DNA of 64,000 bases from Nostoc punctiforme NIES-2108 (lineage in GTDB: Bacteria; Cyanobacteriota; Cyanobacteriia; Cyanobacteriales; Nostocaceae), in the NCBI GenBank assembly GCA_003326195.1, contig LXQE01000029.1, positions 485,989 to 549,988 of the forward strand, written 5' to 3'. The position numbers and the translations under genes are program-made. Below, one piece after another: positions 1-8,241 of this stretch (positions are counted from its first letter, which is position 1; each line of letters begins with the position of its first letter). The notes beneath the pieces were generated by a model. That model was not told the origin of the DNA. It worked only from the letters and a program-made list of their open reading frames with translations, and ran no database searches.

Positions 1-617
1 TGAGTAATGGCAGTGTCTATTAAACTTATCAATACTTGGCGGAGCCAGAGGTAATCTGTCAAAACATAAATTTCTGGTTCGGTGGGTAATAATTGCAAGG
101 GAAAATTGCGATTTGCCGCCAGCATATAAGTTAAGCCATGAACCTCATCTAAAATTTCGGCTAAGGGTCTGGGCTGAATATCTAATTTATTGGTGCCGTG
201 TTCAGCTCTTGCAACGTTGAGAATTTCATCCATGAGCTTCAGCAACTTCAGCGTTCGCTCGTGAGCTTGGGCAATAAATTCTCGCTCTTCAGCTGGATTT
301 TCACACAAATCTGACAAAATTAACTGATGTAAGCCAATCAAACCATTAAAAGGCGATCGCAATTCATGGGTAGTCCGCGCCAAAAAACCAGCTTTAAACT
401 GGCTCATTTCCCTTGCCATCAGGTATGCCAGCTGTGTTTGCTGTAGCTGTTGTGATATTAGTGACATATCCTGTTGAGCTAATGGCGCTACTGGGGATGA
501 GCTAGATGAAACATTTGGCGATGCCTGCTTTGGGCGTAGCCATCGCCCAAATATCTGACGGAAAACTATACCTAGTGCTATTCCTGCTCCTAGATATATC
601 CAGTTGCTCCAATTCAT
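1..617 (-). CDS. Sensor histidine kinase, 5' part (cut by window edge)
   Basis: The frame reads leftward from an ATG at 617 and is still open at position 1, giving about 205 residues. A short N-terminal hydrophobic stretch (roughly residues 4-20, start MNWSNWIYLGAG) suggests one membrane anchor. It is followed by a Gln-rich linker and a HisKA dimerisation/phosphoacceptor helix with the H-box THELRSPFNG; the likely phosphorylated His is near residue 83. The segment then leads toward the ATPase domain, which lies outside the window. Family knowledge: such kinases autophosphorylate this His and pass phosphate to a response regulator. No sensor domain is visible between the anchor and HisKA, so the signal is unknown. 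It is co-directional with tsaC, with about 100 bp between. Confidence 0.85.
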   Translation of the reverse strand, partial: MNWSNWIYLGAGIALGIVFRQIFGRWLRPKQASPNVSSSSSPVAPLAQQDMSLISQQLQQTQLAYLMAREMSQFKAGFLARTTHELRSPFNGLIGLHQLILSDLCENPAEEREFIAQAHERTLKLLKLMDEILNVARAEHGTNKLDIQPRPLAEILDEVHGLTYMLAANRNFPLQLLPTEPEIYVLTDYLWLRQVLISLIDTAIT

Positions 618-714
618 ATCTGGCAATTATTAATTTGCTAATTAAGTACAACAGCGCAAACTAAAGTTTCAGATTTCTCTGTTGTTAAGACCACGAAAAC
701 AACATTATAGCTAC

Positions 715-1323
715 CTATACTTGGTTATCACTCGAAATCTCTAACTCGATCGCACCTTGTCGCAAAATTTGCCAATTTATCCCTGTCCATTTCGCAACGG
801 TGGAAGGTACACCCATCCCTTGTATTTCACCCTGGTATTCTGTCGTTGCTAAAGTCAAAATCTGGGGAAACTGAGTCTCAATTTCTGTCATTGTTTGCAA
901 AGGTGGCTGACCAGAAAAATTGGCGCTAGTGGTGGCAAGAGGGCCTGTTTGCGCCAAAATAGTTTGAGCGATCGCACTGTTTGGTACTCGAATCCCAATT
1001 GTTGTGGGATCGATGGGATTCATAACTTTTGGTAAGCGATCGCTCGCTGGCAAAACTAATGTCAGTCCTCCTGGCCAATATTTATCTGCTAATTTTTGCC
1101 AAACTTTATATTCATTCTCACTACCCTTGACATACGGCCACAAATCTTCAGCACTAGCTGCCATCAAAATCAAAGGTTTATCTTGACTGCGTTGCTTTGC
1201 CGCAAAAATTAATGCTGCTTTTTCTGGTGCTACTGCAAGTGCAGGAACAGTATCGGTGGGAAAGCTCACCAACAAGCCATCGCGTGCACCAGCTATCAGG
1301 TCTGTGAGGGAAACTTGCGTCAT
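715..1323 (-). CDS. tsaC: Threonylcarbamoyl-AMP synthase (Sua5/YciO/YrdC family)
   Basis: A 202-residue protein covering the whole YrdC domain. Visible motifs are FPTDTVPAL (residues 21-29), the basic AAKQRSQDKPL nucleotide-binding stretch (41-51) and TTSANFSGQ (131-139). Family role: it condenses L-threonine, bicarbonate and ATP to threonylcarbamoyl-AMP, the first step of the t6A37 modification of ANN-decoding tRNAs in the cytoplasm. The length fits the short TsaC type without the Sua5 C-terminal domain. The partner TsaD is encoded separately at 17985-19034. YciO-type paralogues of unclear function look similar, so the exact orthology is slightly uncertain. Confidence 0.85.
   Translation of the reverse strand: MTQVSLTDLIAGARDGLLVSFPTDTVPALAVAPEKAALIFAAKQRSQDKPLILMAASAEDLWPYVKGSENEYKVWQKLADKYWPGGLTLVLPASDRLPKVMNPIDPTTIGIRVPNSAIAQTILAQTGPLATTSANFSGQPPLQTMTEIETQFPQILTLATTEYQGEIQGMGVPSTVAKWTGINWQILRQGAIELEISSDNQV
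968..975. repeat. HIP1 octamer (example of a window-wide repeat)
   Basis: GCGATCGC here is one of many copies in the window (others at 353-360, near 1920, and throughout the core genes). HIP1 abundance is a hallmark of many cyanobacterial genomes. Copies are few in the AT-rich glycan island and none was noticed at 31.5-33.1 kb. Confidence 0.8.
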
Positions 1324-1439
1324 CTTACTAAGTAAGTCGGCGAGAATAATTCAATATATATAAAGAAATATAACTTTTAAATAACTTCCTAAAAAATTAT
1401 CTATCTTGTGGGGTGAGCATCCTTGCCCACCGTGAATAT

Positions 1440-1463
1440 GGGACGGGTGTCCTCACCCGTCCC
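1440..1463. repeat. GC-rich hairpin repeat
   Basis: A perfect inverted repeat: GGGACGGGTG, a TCCT loop, then CACCCGTCCC. Just upstream (about 1409-1431) a second, imperfect hairpin begins GTGGG and ends CCCAC. From memory, such paired short palindromes are dispersed in Nostoc-type genomes; no second copy was noticed in this window. Confidence 0.7.
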
Positions 1464-1753
1464 AATAGCACAGCAATTCAGTTACTCGCTTAAATGTTGT
1501 GAGAGATGCGATCGTGGGGTAATCCCAAATTACCCTTAAATCTTAGATGCAACTCTGATACACAGATGCTCTCCCCCATGAAAAAATCCTTACTTTAACA
1601 TCTATCAAAAGTTAGAAATAATTTAAAGCGCTTAAAATTGATATCTACTGAAGTTATTAATAATAATTTTCTATTAATCTTCGCTTGCTAAATTGTATAT
1701 GTTGTCATTATATTTAAGTCTATAGGCGAGAATAAACCAAATTACGAAAATTG

Positions 1754-1801
1754 CTTGTATTAAGCTTTGAAGCGCTTAAGCGCTTCAAAGCTTAATACAA
1801 G
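1754..1801. repeat. Perfect 48-bp palindrome with no spacer
   Basis: Positions 1754-1777 are the exact reverse complement of 1778-1801 (24 bp per arm, no loop). The arms begin CTTGTATTAAGC and meet at GCGCTTAAGCGC. The plus strand continues GTTTTTAATT, so a transcript would form a long hairpin followed by U residues, as in an intrinsic terminator. The flanking genes are divergent, however, so no annotated gene ends here. Confidence 0.9.
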
Positions 1802-2076
1802 TTTTTAATTATTTATGCTCACCTACTTAAGCGTTAAGAAGTACTAAAAACCTTACAATCATTCGTAAGAATTTAAATTTAGCCGGAATTGAGGGATGAA
1901 GCTATACTTCTCCCTGGAGTGCGATCGCTTCGCTTATTGATAATTTTTTCAATACTTGTGTGTGTTGTTTGACTCGATATTGAACGTTTAATTCTGCTAA
2001 ACAGAGTCTGTTTTAGCAGTCACTGAATTTTATTGGCAATAATGCGTAGTTTGGAAAAATTAGGGAGTGTATAAAC

Positions 2077-3720
2077 ATGACGACTACTGAGGTAATTTCT
2101 AACCAATACAAACAAAAATTTGAATTTATCAATTTTAGAAATGGCAGAATTTTTGATTTTTCAGTATTGCTGATTTGCTGCTTAAGTTTTGGATTTAGCT
2201 GGATTGAATCAATTCTTAATTATGATAGCCATCATTGGGGATTTATGTATGTACAAGCTCTCGATCTAAAAAGAGGTTTAATTCCTTATAAAGAAACATT
2301 CCCTGCTTATGGAATTATGACAACTTGGATTCAGAATCTTTCTCTAACTTTATTTGGAGAGAGGTTGATATCTATAGGTATAGCTACTGGTATATTTTAT
2401 TCATTCAGTCTTTTTTTGTCATATCAACTCTTTTTACAATTTCTGCCGAAATATGCAGCATTCTTTTCAACTCTTTTAATCTTTCTTTTAAATGGATATA
2501 TTGTATTTCCCTGGTCAAATTACTTTTGCTATACATTTTTTTTATTGTCACTTTTAATGTTTTTTAGTAAAAAAAATAATAAAAATGTGTTTGGATCGGG
2601 ACTATTATTAGGATTCTCTTTATTATGTAGATATACATCATTTCAAGCTATATTACTTCCCTTTGTATTCTTTTTTATTTACGAAATTATTTTTCAAAAA
2701 AATACTAAAAAAACTACTAATTCGAGACTTTTATTTTTTGGTTTGGGGTTTCTATTTCCGATCTTGTTATTTTTATTATTTTTATTCTCTAATAGTCTTC
2801 TGGATGACTTTTGGATTCAGAATCAAATTATGACGTTACAATCTAAACATGGATTAACAATTTCAAACCTTTTACCAAATTTATTTAAATCAATATTTAT
2901 TACATCTTTAGATGATGTACATGACTCTAGAATAGTTTTCTTTACAATCATCTTTTGTTGGAATTTTGTAACACTATTTTATTTCTTAAAAAAATTGTTT
3001 TTGAATAAAAATTTAGCTCCAAATGAAGCTATTGTAATGGAATTTTGTCTAGTTACTCTTTTTGGATACTTAAATGCAATTCACTCATATGATTTTTTTA
3101 GACTAATCAATGGTTCATCCCTCGGCGTAGGAGTCATTATTTATTCCGTTATTCAAACATCTCAACGGCTTGGTCGCAAGATTAAAATAATTATACTTTT
3201 ACCATTAATTTCTATTTGTTTTATTTTGGCAAATAGTCTTATCTTCTCAGCCTCACCAACAAGCGCTGTTTATACTCCTTGGAGATTAGATATTTTGATG
3301 GGTAAAGGAGTTATTTCGACAGAAATTAGTATTTTTAAAGGAAAACTTCTGAAGCCAGAATACTATAATTTCTATCGAGACATATATCAACATATATCAA
3401 AATTCGACCATTCACATTACATAATTAACTATACGTTAGATCCTGTTGCAATGATAATTAATAATTTGCCAAAAGTTCAAATTGCATCAATTTATTTCCC
3501 CTTAATCGAACAGGCATATCCTGAAGAAGCAAAAAGAATCCAGCAAATAATTAATACAAAAAAGGCAGTCATACTTTCAGATAAAGATCTTCACCTACCT
3601 GGCTACAAAGTTATTTTTAGTAAGACTTGGTTATCTGGTGAAGTTCCATGGTTAAGTAGGTTAAGTAATGACAGTCTGGCGATGATATACATTAGTGTTC
3701 CAGAAGAGACTGAAATGTAA
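2077..3720 (+). CDS. Polytopic membrane protein, GT-C glycosyltransferase-like
   Basis: A 547-residue protein, very rich in Phe, Leu and Ile, with about ten hydrophobic segments. The first begins near residue 28 and is followed at once by NYDSHHWGFMY (48-58), an acidic site in the first outer loop. Polyprenyl-phosphate-sugar-dependent GT-C enzymes (ArnT/PMT-like) carry catalytic Asp/Glu in that position. The C-terminal 130 residues are soluble. Inference: it transfers a sugar from a lipid carrier on the outer face of the membrane. No specific family name is recognised. The start ATG follows TTAGGGAGTG. The gene is strikingly AT-rich compared with the flanking core genes, which suggests acquired DNA. 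It could instead be a polymerase- or ligase-like membrane protein. Confidence 0.65.
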   Translation: MTTTEVISNQYKQKFEFINFRNGRIFDFSVLLICCLSFGFSWIESILNYDSHHWGFMYVQALDLKRGLIPYKETFPAYGIMTTWIQNLSLTLFGERLISIGIATGIFYSFSLFLSYQLFLQFLPKYAAFFSTLLIFLLNGYIVFPWSNYFCYTFFLLSLLMFFSKKNNKNVFGSGLLLGFSLLCRYTSFQAILLPFVFFFIYEIIFQKNTKKTTNSRLLFFGLGFLFPILLFLLFLFSNSLLDDFWIQNQIMTLQSKHGLTISNLLPNLFKSIFITSLDDVHDSRIVFFTIIFCWNFVTLFYFLKKLFLNKNLAPNEAIVMEFCLVTLFGYLNAIHSYDFFRLINGSSLGVGVIIYSVIQTSQRLGRKIKIIILLPLISICFILANSLIFSASPTSAVYTPWRLDILMGKGVISTEISIFKGKLLKPEYYNFYRDIYQHISKFDHSHYIINYTLDPVAMIINNLPKVQIASIYFPLIEQAYPEEAKRIQQIINTKKAVILSDKDLHLPGYKVIFSKTWLSGEVPWLSRLSNDSLAMIYISVPEETEM

Positions 3721-3937
3721 GTTATCTCTAACCTCATTAGTTAATATTTTGAGTGATGATCAGCTTTTAGCTTGAATCTTACTTTCATACTATTTAATCT
3801 TAAGTTTTTCATGAATATTGTCTCAACATTTAAGTGGAATTTCTGCAATTATTGCAATTATTTTTGGCAAACTTTATGATTGAAAAGTCAAAATAAACTG
3901 ATTAATTTTGAACTCCCTAGCAATCTATTTGAATATT

Positions 3938-4786
3938 ATGAAACTCAACAAACTGGACAAAATGATTAATACATTTAATCCCAATATAGTTTTGTTCACA
4001 GCGCCTGAAAATACTAAAAAACCTCTTACAGAGATTATTCGGCAAGCTAAGGTACGGTTACTTAGGATGCACTTTGAAAGTAGTGTTGGTCATATTGGCG
4101 GTAACTTGTCATCACTAGATTTAGTAATGGTTTTATACCACAAAGTTTTGAACGAAGGTGATGCATTTGTTCTCTCTAAAGGTCATGCTGCTGGAGCACT
4201 CTATGTTACATTATGGTCTTTAGGGCACTTGAGTGATGAAGATCTACAAAAGTTTCATCAAGATGGCACAAAGCTAAGTGGACATCCCCCTGCCGGTTGG
4301 ATACCTGAAATTATTTTTGCTACAGGAAGTTTAGGTCATGGCTTGTCTTTATCCAATGGATTAGCTCTAGCAAAGAAGCTAAAGAGTGAATCAGGGAGGA
4401 TCTTTTGTCTAATGTCAGATGGTGAATGGAATGAAGGTTCTAATTGGGAAGCTCTAATTTTTGCAGTGCATCAAAAGCTGCATCAATTAATAATGATTAT
4501 TGACTGTAATGGGTTACAAGGCTTTGGGACTACGCAAGAAGTAGCTAATTTAGAGCCATTGGCAGACAAGTTTCGTGCTTTTGGTTGTGCTGTAACTGAG
4601 ATTAATGGTCACAATCTAGATGCGATTGTAGAAGCTTTTTCATCTACTCCCAACAAGCCTCACGTCATTATTGCTCATACCAAAAAGGGGAATGGTGTTT
4701 CCTTTATGGAGAACAAGATGGAGTGGCACTATCTACCAATGACTCCAGTGCAGTATCAACAGGCGCTAAAAGAGGTAGGGATATGA
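3938..4786 (+). CDS. Transketolase, N-terminal (TPP-binding) subunit
   Basis: Split-type transketolase large half, about 282 residues from the ATG at 3938. Visible motifs are the substrate/TPP region SSVGHIGGNLSSLD, LSKGHAAGALY, GSLGHGLSLSNGLALA, and the thiamine-diphosphate signature GDGEWNEGSNWEA followed by IIDCNG. Family role: TPP- and Mg-dependent transfer of a two-carbon ketol unit between sugars, needing the C-terminal subunit as partner. The start is uncertain: an in-frame TTG lies at 3908 and another ATG at 3962, and none has a clear Shine-Dalgarno sequence. The stop overlaps the next gene by 4 nt, so the two halves are translationally coupled. The location in a glycan cluster points to a dedicated sugar pathway rather than the Calvin cycle. 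Confidence 0.85.
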   Translation: MKLNKLDKMINTFNPNIVLFTAPENTKKPLTEIIRQAKVRLLRMHFESSVGHIGGNLSSLDLVMVLYHKVLNEGDAFVLSKGHAAGALYVTLWSLGHLSDEDLQKFHQDGTKLSGHPPAGWIPEIIFATGSLGHGLSLSNGLALAKKLKSESGRIFCLMSDGEWNEGSNWEALIFAVHQKLHQLIMIIDCNGLQGFGTTQEVANLEPLADKFRAFGCAVTEINGHNLDAIVEAFSSTPNKPHVIIAHTKKGNGVSFMENKMEWHYLPMTPVQYQQALKEVGI

Positions 4787-5739
4787 GAAACATCTTTTGT
4801 GAAACCCTTGTCAAGTGTGCGGCTAATCCTAAGTTAGTATTTCTCAGTGGTGACTTGGGATACAAAGCTCTAGAACCTTTACAAGAGAGTTTGGGCGAAC
4901 GTTTTATCAATGCAGGTGTAGCAGAACAAAATATGGTATCTGCGGCTGCGGGTTTAGCTCAAGAAGGTTTTCAACCTTGGGTTTATAGTATTGCTCCCTT
5001 TGTTTATGCCCGACCTTTTGAGCAAATCCGTAATGATGTCTGTATGCATGATCTCCCTGTGCGGCTGGTTGGTAATGGAGGTGGTTATGGCTATGGAGTT
5101 ATGGGAGCAACACATCATGCACTTGAAGACTATGGAACTATGCTCTGTCTGAGCAATATGCATGTCTTTGTGCCGGCTTTTGCCGCAGACGTTCCAGAAA
5201 TTATCAATCAGCTTACTAACTTTGAGCATCCTGCTTATTTACGCCTCGGTAGGTGTGAAAAGCCAAAGGATTTAGAGCTTCCGAAGTATTCTTCATGGCG
5301 GCGATTGATGAGGGGTAAAGGAGCCACGATTTTAGTCGTTGGTCCCTTGGCTGGAAGTATCCTTGAGGCGGCGAAGCAATTGAGTGAGTGCGATCGTCCA
5401 GACATCTGGGTTTTAACTGAATTGCCAATAGAGGCGGCTAAAATCCCAAAAGATTTCCTTGATGACTTACAGAAATCACGTCATTTGTTCGTAGTTGAAG
5501 AACATGTGGCTCAGGGAAGTGTTGGTCAGATAATTGCCCATTGTCTTTTGAAGATGAATTGTGCACCACCGCAGTTTACGCACCGCCATGCTTTGGGGTA
5601 TATATCTGGACTTTATGGCTCTCAGAATTTTCATCGTCAAGAATGTGGCTTAGATGCTGCGAACCTTGTTAGAGAGTTGAAGAGAAATACAAGATTAAGC
5701 TATCCAGCCAGAGGTGGGTTAAAACAGACCTCTGGTTAG
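4783..5739 (+). CDS. Transketolase, C-terminal subunit
   Basis: About 318 residues from the ATG at 4783, which shares ATGA with the stop of the preceding subunit and is preceded by AGAGGTAGGG. A longer reading from 4723 would bury the start in the upstream gene and adds non-homologous sequence. The pyrimidine-binding domain shows the TPP-activating Glu region in FINAGVAEQNMVSAAAGLA, then YGVMGATHHALEDYG, and ends with the C-terminal domain (ILVVGPLAGSILEAAKQL, FVVEEHVAQGSVGQII). It pairs with the N-terminal half at 3938-4786. A decayed copy of its 3' end lies downstream at about 5945-6260. Confidence 0.87.
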   Translation: MRNIFCETLVKCAANPKLVFLSGDLGYKALEPLQESLGERFINAGVAEQNMVSAAAGLAQEGFQPWVYSIAPFVYARPFEQIRNDVCMHDLPVRLVGNGGGYGYGVMGATHHALEDYGTMLCLSNMHVFVPAFAADVPEIINQLTNFEHPAYLRLGRCEKPKDLELPKYSSWRRLMRGKGATILVVGPLAGSILEAAKQLSECDRPDIWVLTELPIEAAKIPKDFLDDLQKSRHLFVVEEHVAQGSVGQIIAHCLLKMNCAPPQFTHRHALGYISGLYGSQNFHRQECGLDAANLVRELKRNTRLSYPARGGLKQTSG

Positions 5740-5750
5740 GAGGTTAAAAC

Positions 5751-5945
5751 ATGACAGAACGTCTGATTTCAATTGTTCTTCGTCCTCTGGTACCAGTGCG
5801 ATCGTGCTTCTTTCCAGGCTGTCTTTACATACATGATCTGGCATTAATTGGAGGTGCTTTGTACGCCAATACCGTTGGGGAGAATGCGTTTGTACGCCTA
5901 GACGACGATGGTTGCTCTCATCGCGTTTGGTGGCCATTGCTCAGA
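5751..5945 (+). pseudogene. Fragment of an unrelated gene, possibly DUF4915-like
   Basis: An open stretch starting ATG at 5751, 12 bp after the transketolase stop, encodes a protein-like patch: IHDLALIGGALYANTVGENA, then VRLDDDGCSHRVWWP. From memory this resembles beta-propeller-type DUF4915 proteins, but this is a weak call made without a search. The patch runs without boundary into a remnant of a transketolase C subunit (about 5945 onward), so it is most likely debris from a deletion rather than a working 70-residue gene. Confidence 0.35.
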
Positions 5946-6262
5946 GTGGTGTTGAGCAAATGATTGCCCAGGGTGTCTCTTAGAGGATGTTTGAAAAGTT
6001 TTGTTTTGGGCGATTGGAAATCGCGGCTACACGAACAAAGTCCGCCTACGCGGACTAACGAAAAATCAAGCTTATTAACCCACGCAGGTGGGTTTTGTCT
6101 GTATAGCCGCGACTTCTAGTCGCCAAGGCTAGTAATAATTTAGACTTTTCAAACAGCCTCTTAGAGATGAATTGTACAATACCTCCGTTTACACACGATT
6201 GTCGTCATTGAGAATCTGGCTTAGACCTACCAGCATCATTTAGAGAACTGAAGAGGTAATTT
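5945..6262 (+). pseudogene. Decayed second copy of the transketolase C-subunit 3' end, split by a MITE-like element
   Basis: Two segments match the 3' end of the intact subunit. 5949-5977 (GTGTTGAGCAAATGATTGCC) matches about 5519-5550. 6166-6258 (AGATGAATTGTACAATACCT, then a TTTACACAC stretch, GAATCTGGCTTAGAC and AGAGAACTGAAGAG) matches about 5552-5690. The second segment carries an internal deletion of roughly 45 bp and an in-frame stop. A 174-bp element sits between the two segments. In translation the tail still reads SGLDLPASFRELKR against CGLDAANLVRELKR in the intact gene. Confidence 0.7.
5985..6158. mobile_element. MITE-like non-autonomous element (174 bp) with target duplication
   Basis: The ends are near-perfect terminal inverted repeats: GGATGTTTGAAAAGT on the left and ACTTTTCAAACAGCC on the right (one mismatch after the ends). 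The direct repeat CTCTTAGAG occurs at 5977-5985 and 6158-6166, so the target duplication is 7-9 bp depending on where the ends are drawn. Inside are an outer imperfect inverted repeat (CGATTGGAAATCGCGGCTAC against GTATAGCCGCGACTTCTAGTCG) and two compact hairpins, GTCCGCCTACGCGGAC and AACCCACGCAGGTGGGTT. No reading frame is present, so it would need a transposase in trans. Confidence 0.75.
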
Positions 6263-8224
6263 ATGGATTTAGATCAAAAAATTAGGCGGCTACAGGGTCC
6301 GATTTTAGTTCTCGGTGGTAGTGGCTTTATTGGTGCCAATTTACTGAGGCAATTGCTCAAATTCAGAGAAGATGTCTTTGGTACTACTTCTCGCTTCCCT
6401 GCTTGGCGATTGGAGGGACTGAGTGAGAAGAATGTTATTGTTGTTGATTTGCTAGTAGATTCTAACCTAGATTTTTTAATAGATAAAATTAAGCCGGGAA
6501 CAATATTTAACTGCGTGGCTTTTGGAGCTTATTCCTTTGAAAAGGATAGCCAATTGATCTATCAAACCAACTTTAACCTAACTGCCAAACTTTTAGAGCG
6601 ACTAGCCTCTCGCCAAATCTCCTGTTATGTTCATGCTGGAAGTTCTTCTGAATACGGAGACAAATCTGCTGGCCCTAGTGAAACTGAGCTACCTGCCCCT
6701 AATAGTGATTATGCAGTCTCTAAGATTGCTTGTGCCAATCTCTTGTATTTCTATGGAAAGAAAAAGCAACTGCCTTGCGCGAATTTAAGATTATATTCTG
6801 TCTATGGGCCCCGAGAAGATTCATCGAGGCTAATTCCGAATTTGATTCGCTGCGGGCTTGAGAGGAAATATCCTAATTTTGTCAGTCCTGATATTTCTAG
6901 AGATTTTGTCTATATTGATGATGTTTGTGAAGCATTTATTGATACTGCATTGAACTTAAAAAAGGAAGATTATGGGGAATCATTTAATATTGGTAGTGGT
7001 CAAAAAATGACTATTAGTGACGTAGCAATTTTTGCTAGTAAGATATTTAACATTAGTAAAGAGCCAACTTACAATTCCATGACAAATCGCCATTGGGATG
7101 TTATTGATTGGTATGCTGATGTCACTAAAGCCCAAGAGCTTTTGGTTTGGAAACCTCAGACAAGCTTTAAAAATGGTCTGTTAAAGACGACAGAGTGGTA
7201 TAAAGGATTAGAAGATAAAGAAAGATATTATCAAAGTTCTAAACAATTTGGCTTAGATACCATATATAGCGTAACAGCTATCATCGCTTGTTATAAGGAT
7301 AACAAAGCGATTCCTATTATGTATGAACGTCTGAAAGAGACATTTACAAAACTGAATATTGACTATGAAATTATCTTTGTTAATGATTGTAGCCCTGATA
7401 ATACTGAAGAAGTCGTTCAGAAAATTTCCCGGATTGATAAACGAGTAATTGGAATTTCTCATTCCCGTAATTTTGGCTCTCAAGCTGCTTTCAAAAGTGG
7501 TATGGAAATAGCGACTAAAAATGCTTGTGTTTTACTTGATGGAGACCTTCAAGATTTACCAGAATTAATTGAACAGTTTGTTGAAAAATGGCGTGAAGGA
7601 TATGATGTCGTTTATGGTAATAGGACAAAACGCAAAGCCCCTCTTTTTATGCAGCTTGCCTATAAAGCTTTCTACAGAATTTTTGATTATTTTTCATATC
7701 TTTCAATTCCTCATGATGCAGGAGATTTTTCTTTGATGGATAAAAAAGTAGTTCAGGCAATTTTGCAGTTTCCTGAACGAGATTTATTCCTTCGAGGAGT
7801 CAGGGCATTTGTAGGCTTTAAACAGATTGGTATAGATTATGTAAGACCAGAAAGAATGTTTGGTGTAACTACTAATAATTTAGCAAAAAATATTGCTTGG
7901 GCTAAGAAAGGAATTTTGTCTTTTAGCTATACTCCTTTAACTATCCTCAGTTTTCTAGGAACGGTATTATTACTAGTTACGCTATTGTTAGCAATTATGC
8001 AAATTACCAGCCAAATTCTGTTTCCTAATTTGGCTCCTAAAGGCATAACTACTGTTTTGCTTACCATCTTATTTTTTGGCTCAGTTAATCTATTTGGTCT
8101 TGGTATTGTTGCTGAGTATATTGCCAAGATATTTGAGGAAGTTAAGCAGAGACCCCATTTTATTCGTCACACAATTATTAAAAATGGAGAAGTTAGATCC
8201 GCTTACAATAGTGTTAAAAAATAA
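6263..8224 (+). CDS. Fusion protein: NAD-dependent epimerase/dehydratase plus GtrB-like GT2 glycosyltransferase
   Basis: A 653-residue two-enzyme fusion. Residues about 12-320 form an extended SDR domain: the dinucleotide motif GGSGFIG (18-24), SSSEYG (127-132) and the catalytic YAVSK (150-154), typical of NDP-sugar epimerases/dehydratases. Residues about 335-550 form a GT2 domain like dolichol-phosphate mannosyltransferase: VTAIIACYKDN, FVNDCSPDNT and the metal-binding LDGDLQDLPEL. Two C-terminal membrane helices (about 555-585 and 600-630) match GtrB/ArnC-type enzymes that load sugars onto undecaprenyl phosphate. Inference: one polypeptide makes the NDP-sugar and transfers it to the lipid carrier. 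The frame is continuous from the ATG at 6263. The downstream GtrA and GT-C-like genes would complete the pathway. Confidence 0.85.
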   Translation: MDLDQKIRRLQGPILVLGGSGFIGANLLRQLLKFREDVFGTTSRFPAWRLEGLSEKNVIVVDLLVDSNLDFLIDKIKPGTIFNCVAFGAYSFEKDSQLIYQTNFNLTAKLLERLASRQISCYVHAGSSSEYGDKSAGPSETELPAPNSDYAVSKIACANLLYFYGKKKQLPCANLRLYSVYGPREDSSRLIPNLIRCGLERKYPNFVSPDISRDFVYIDDVCEAFIDTALNLKKEDYGESFNIGSGQKMTISDVAIFASKIFNISKEPTYNSMTNRHWDVIDWYADVTKAQELLVWKPQTSFKNGLLKTTEWYKGLEDKERYYQSSKQFGLDTIYSVTAIIACYKDNKAIPIMYERLKETFTKLNIDYEIIFVNDCSPDNTEEVVQKISRIDKRVIGISHSRNFGSQAAFKSGMEIATKNACVLLDGDLQDLPELIEQFVEKWREGYDVVYGNRTKRKAPLFMQLAYKAFYRIFDYFSYLSIPHDAGDFSLMDKKVVQAILQFPERDLFLRGVRAFVGFKQIGIDYVRPERMFGVTTNNLAKNIAWAKKGILSFSYTPLTILSFLGTVLLLVTLLLAIMQITSQILFPNLAPKGITTVLLTILFFGSVNLFGLGIVAEYIAKIFEEVKQRPHFIRHTIIKNGEVRSAYNSVKK

Positions 8225-8241
8225 ATATAAAGAATAAAAAT

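Larger units (their letters stand above)
1324..2076. other. Gene-free spacer with inverted repeats at the left edge of the glycan island
   Basis: No convincing coding sequence in about 750 bp between the divergent tsaC and the first island gene. It holds a GC-rich hairpin at 1440-1463, a perfect 48-bp palindrome at 1754-1801, a HIP1 octamer near 1920, and increasingly AT-rich sequence toward 2077. Confidence 0.7.

Noticed and set aside
5719..5937. 72-codon minus-strand frame at the end of the transketolase gene
   Set aside because: It overlaps the 3' end of a real gene and the pseudogene patch, with no motif and no ribosome site.
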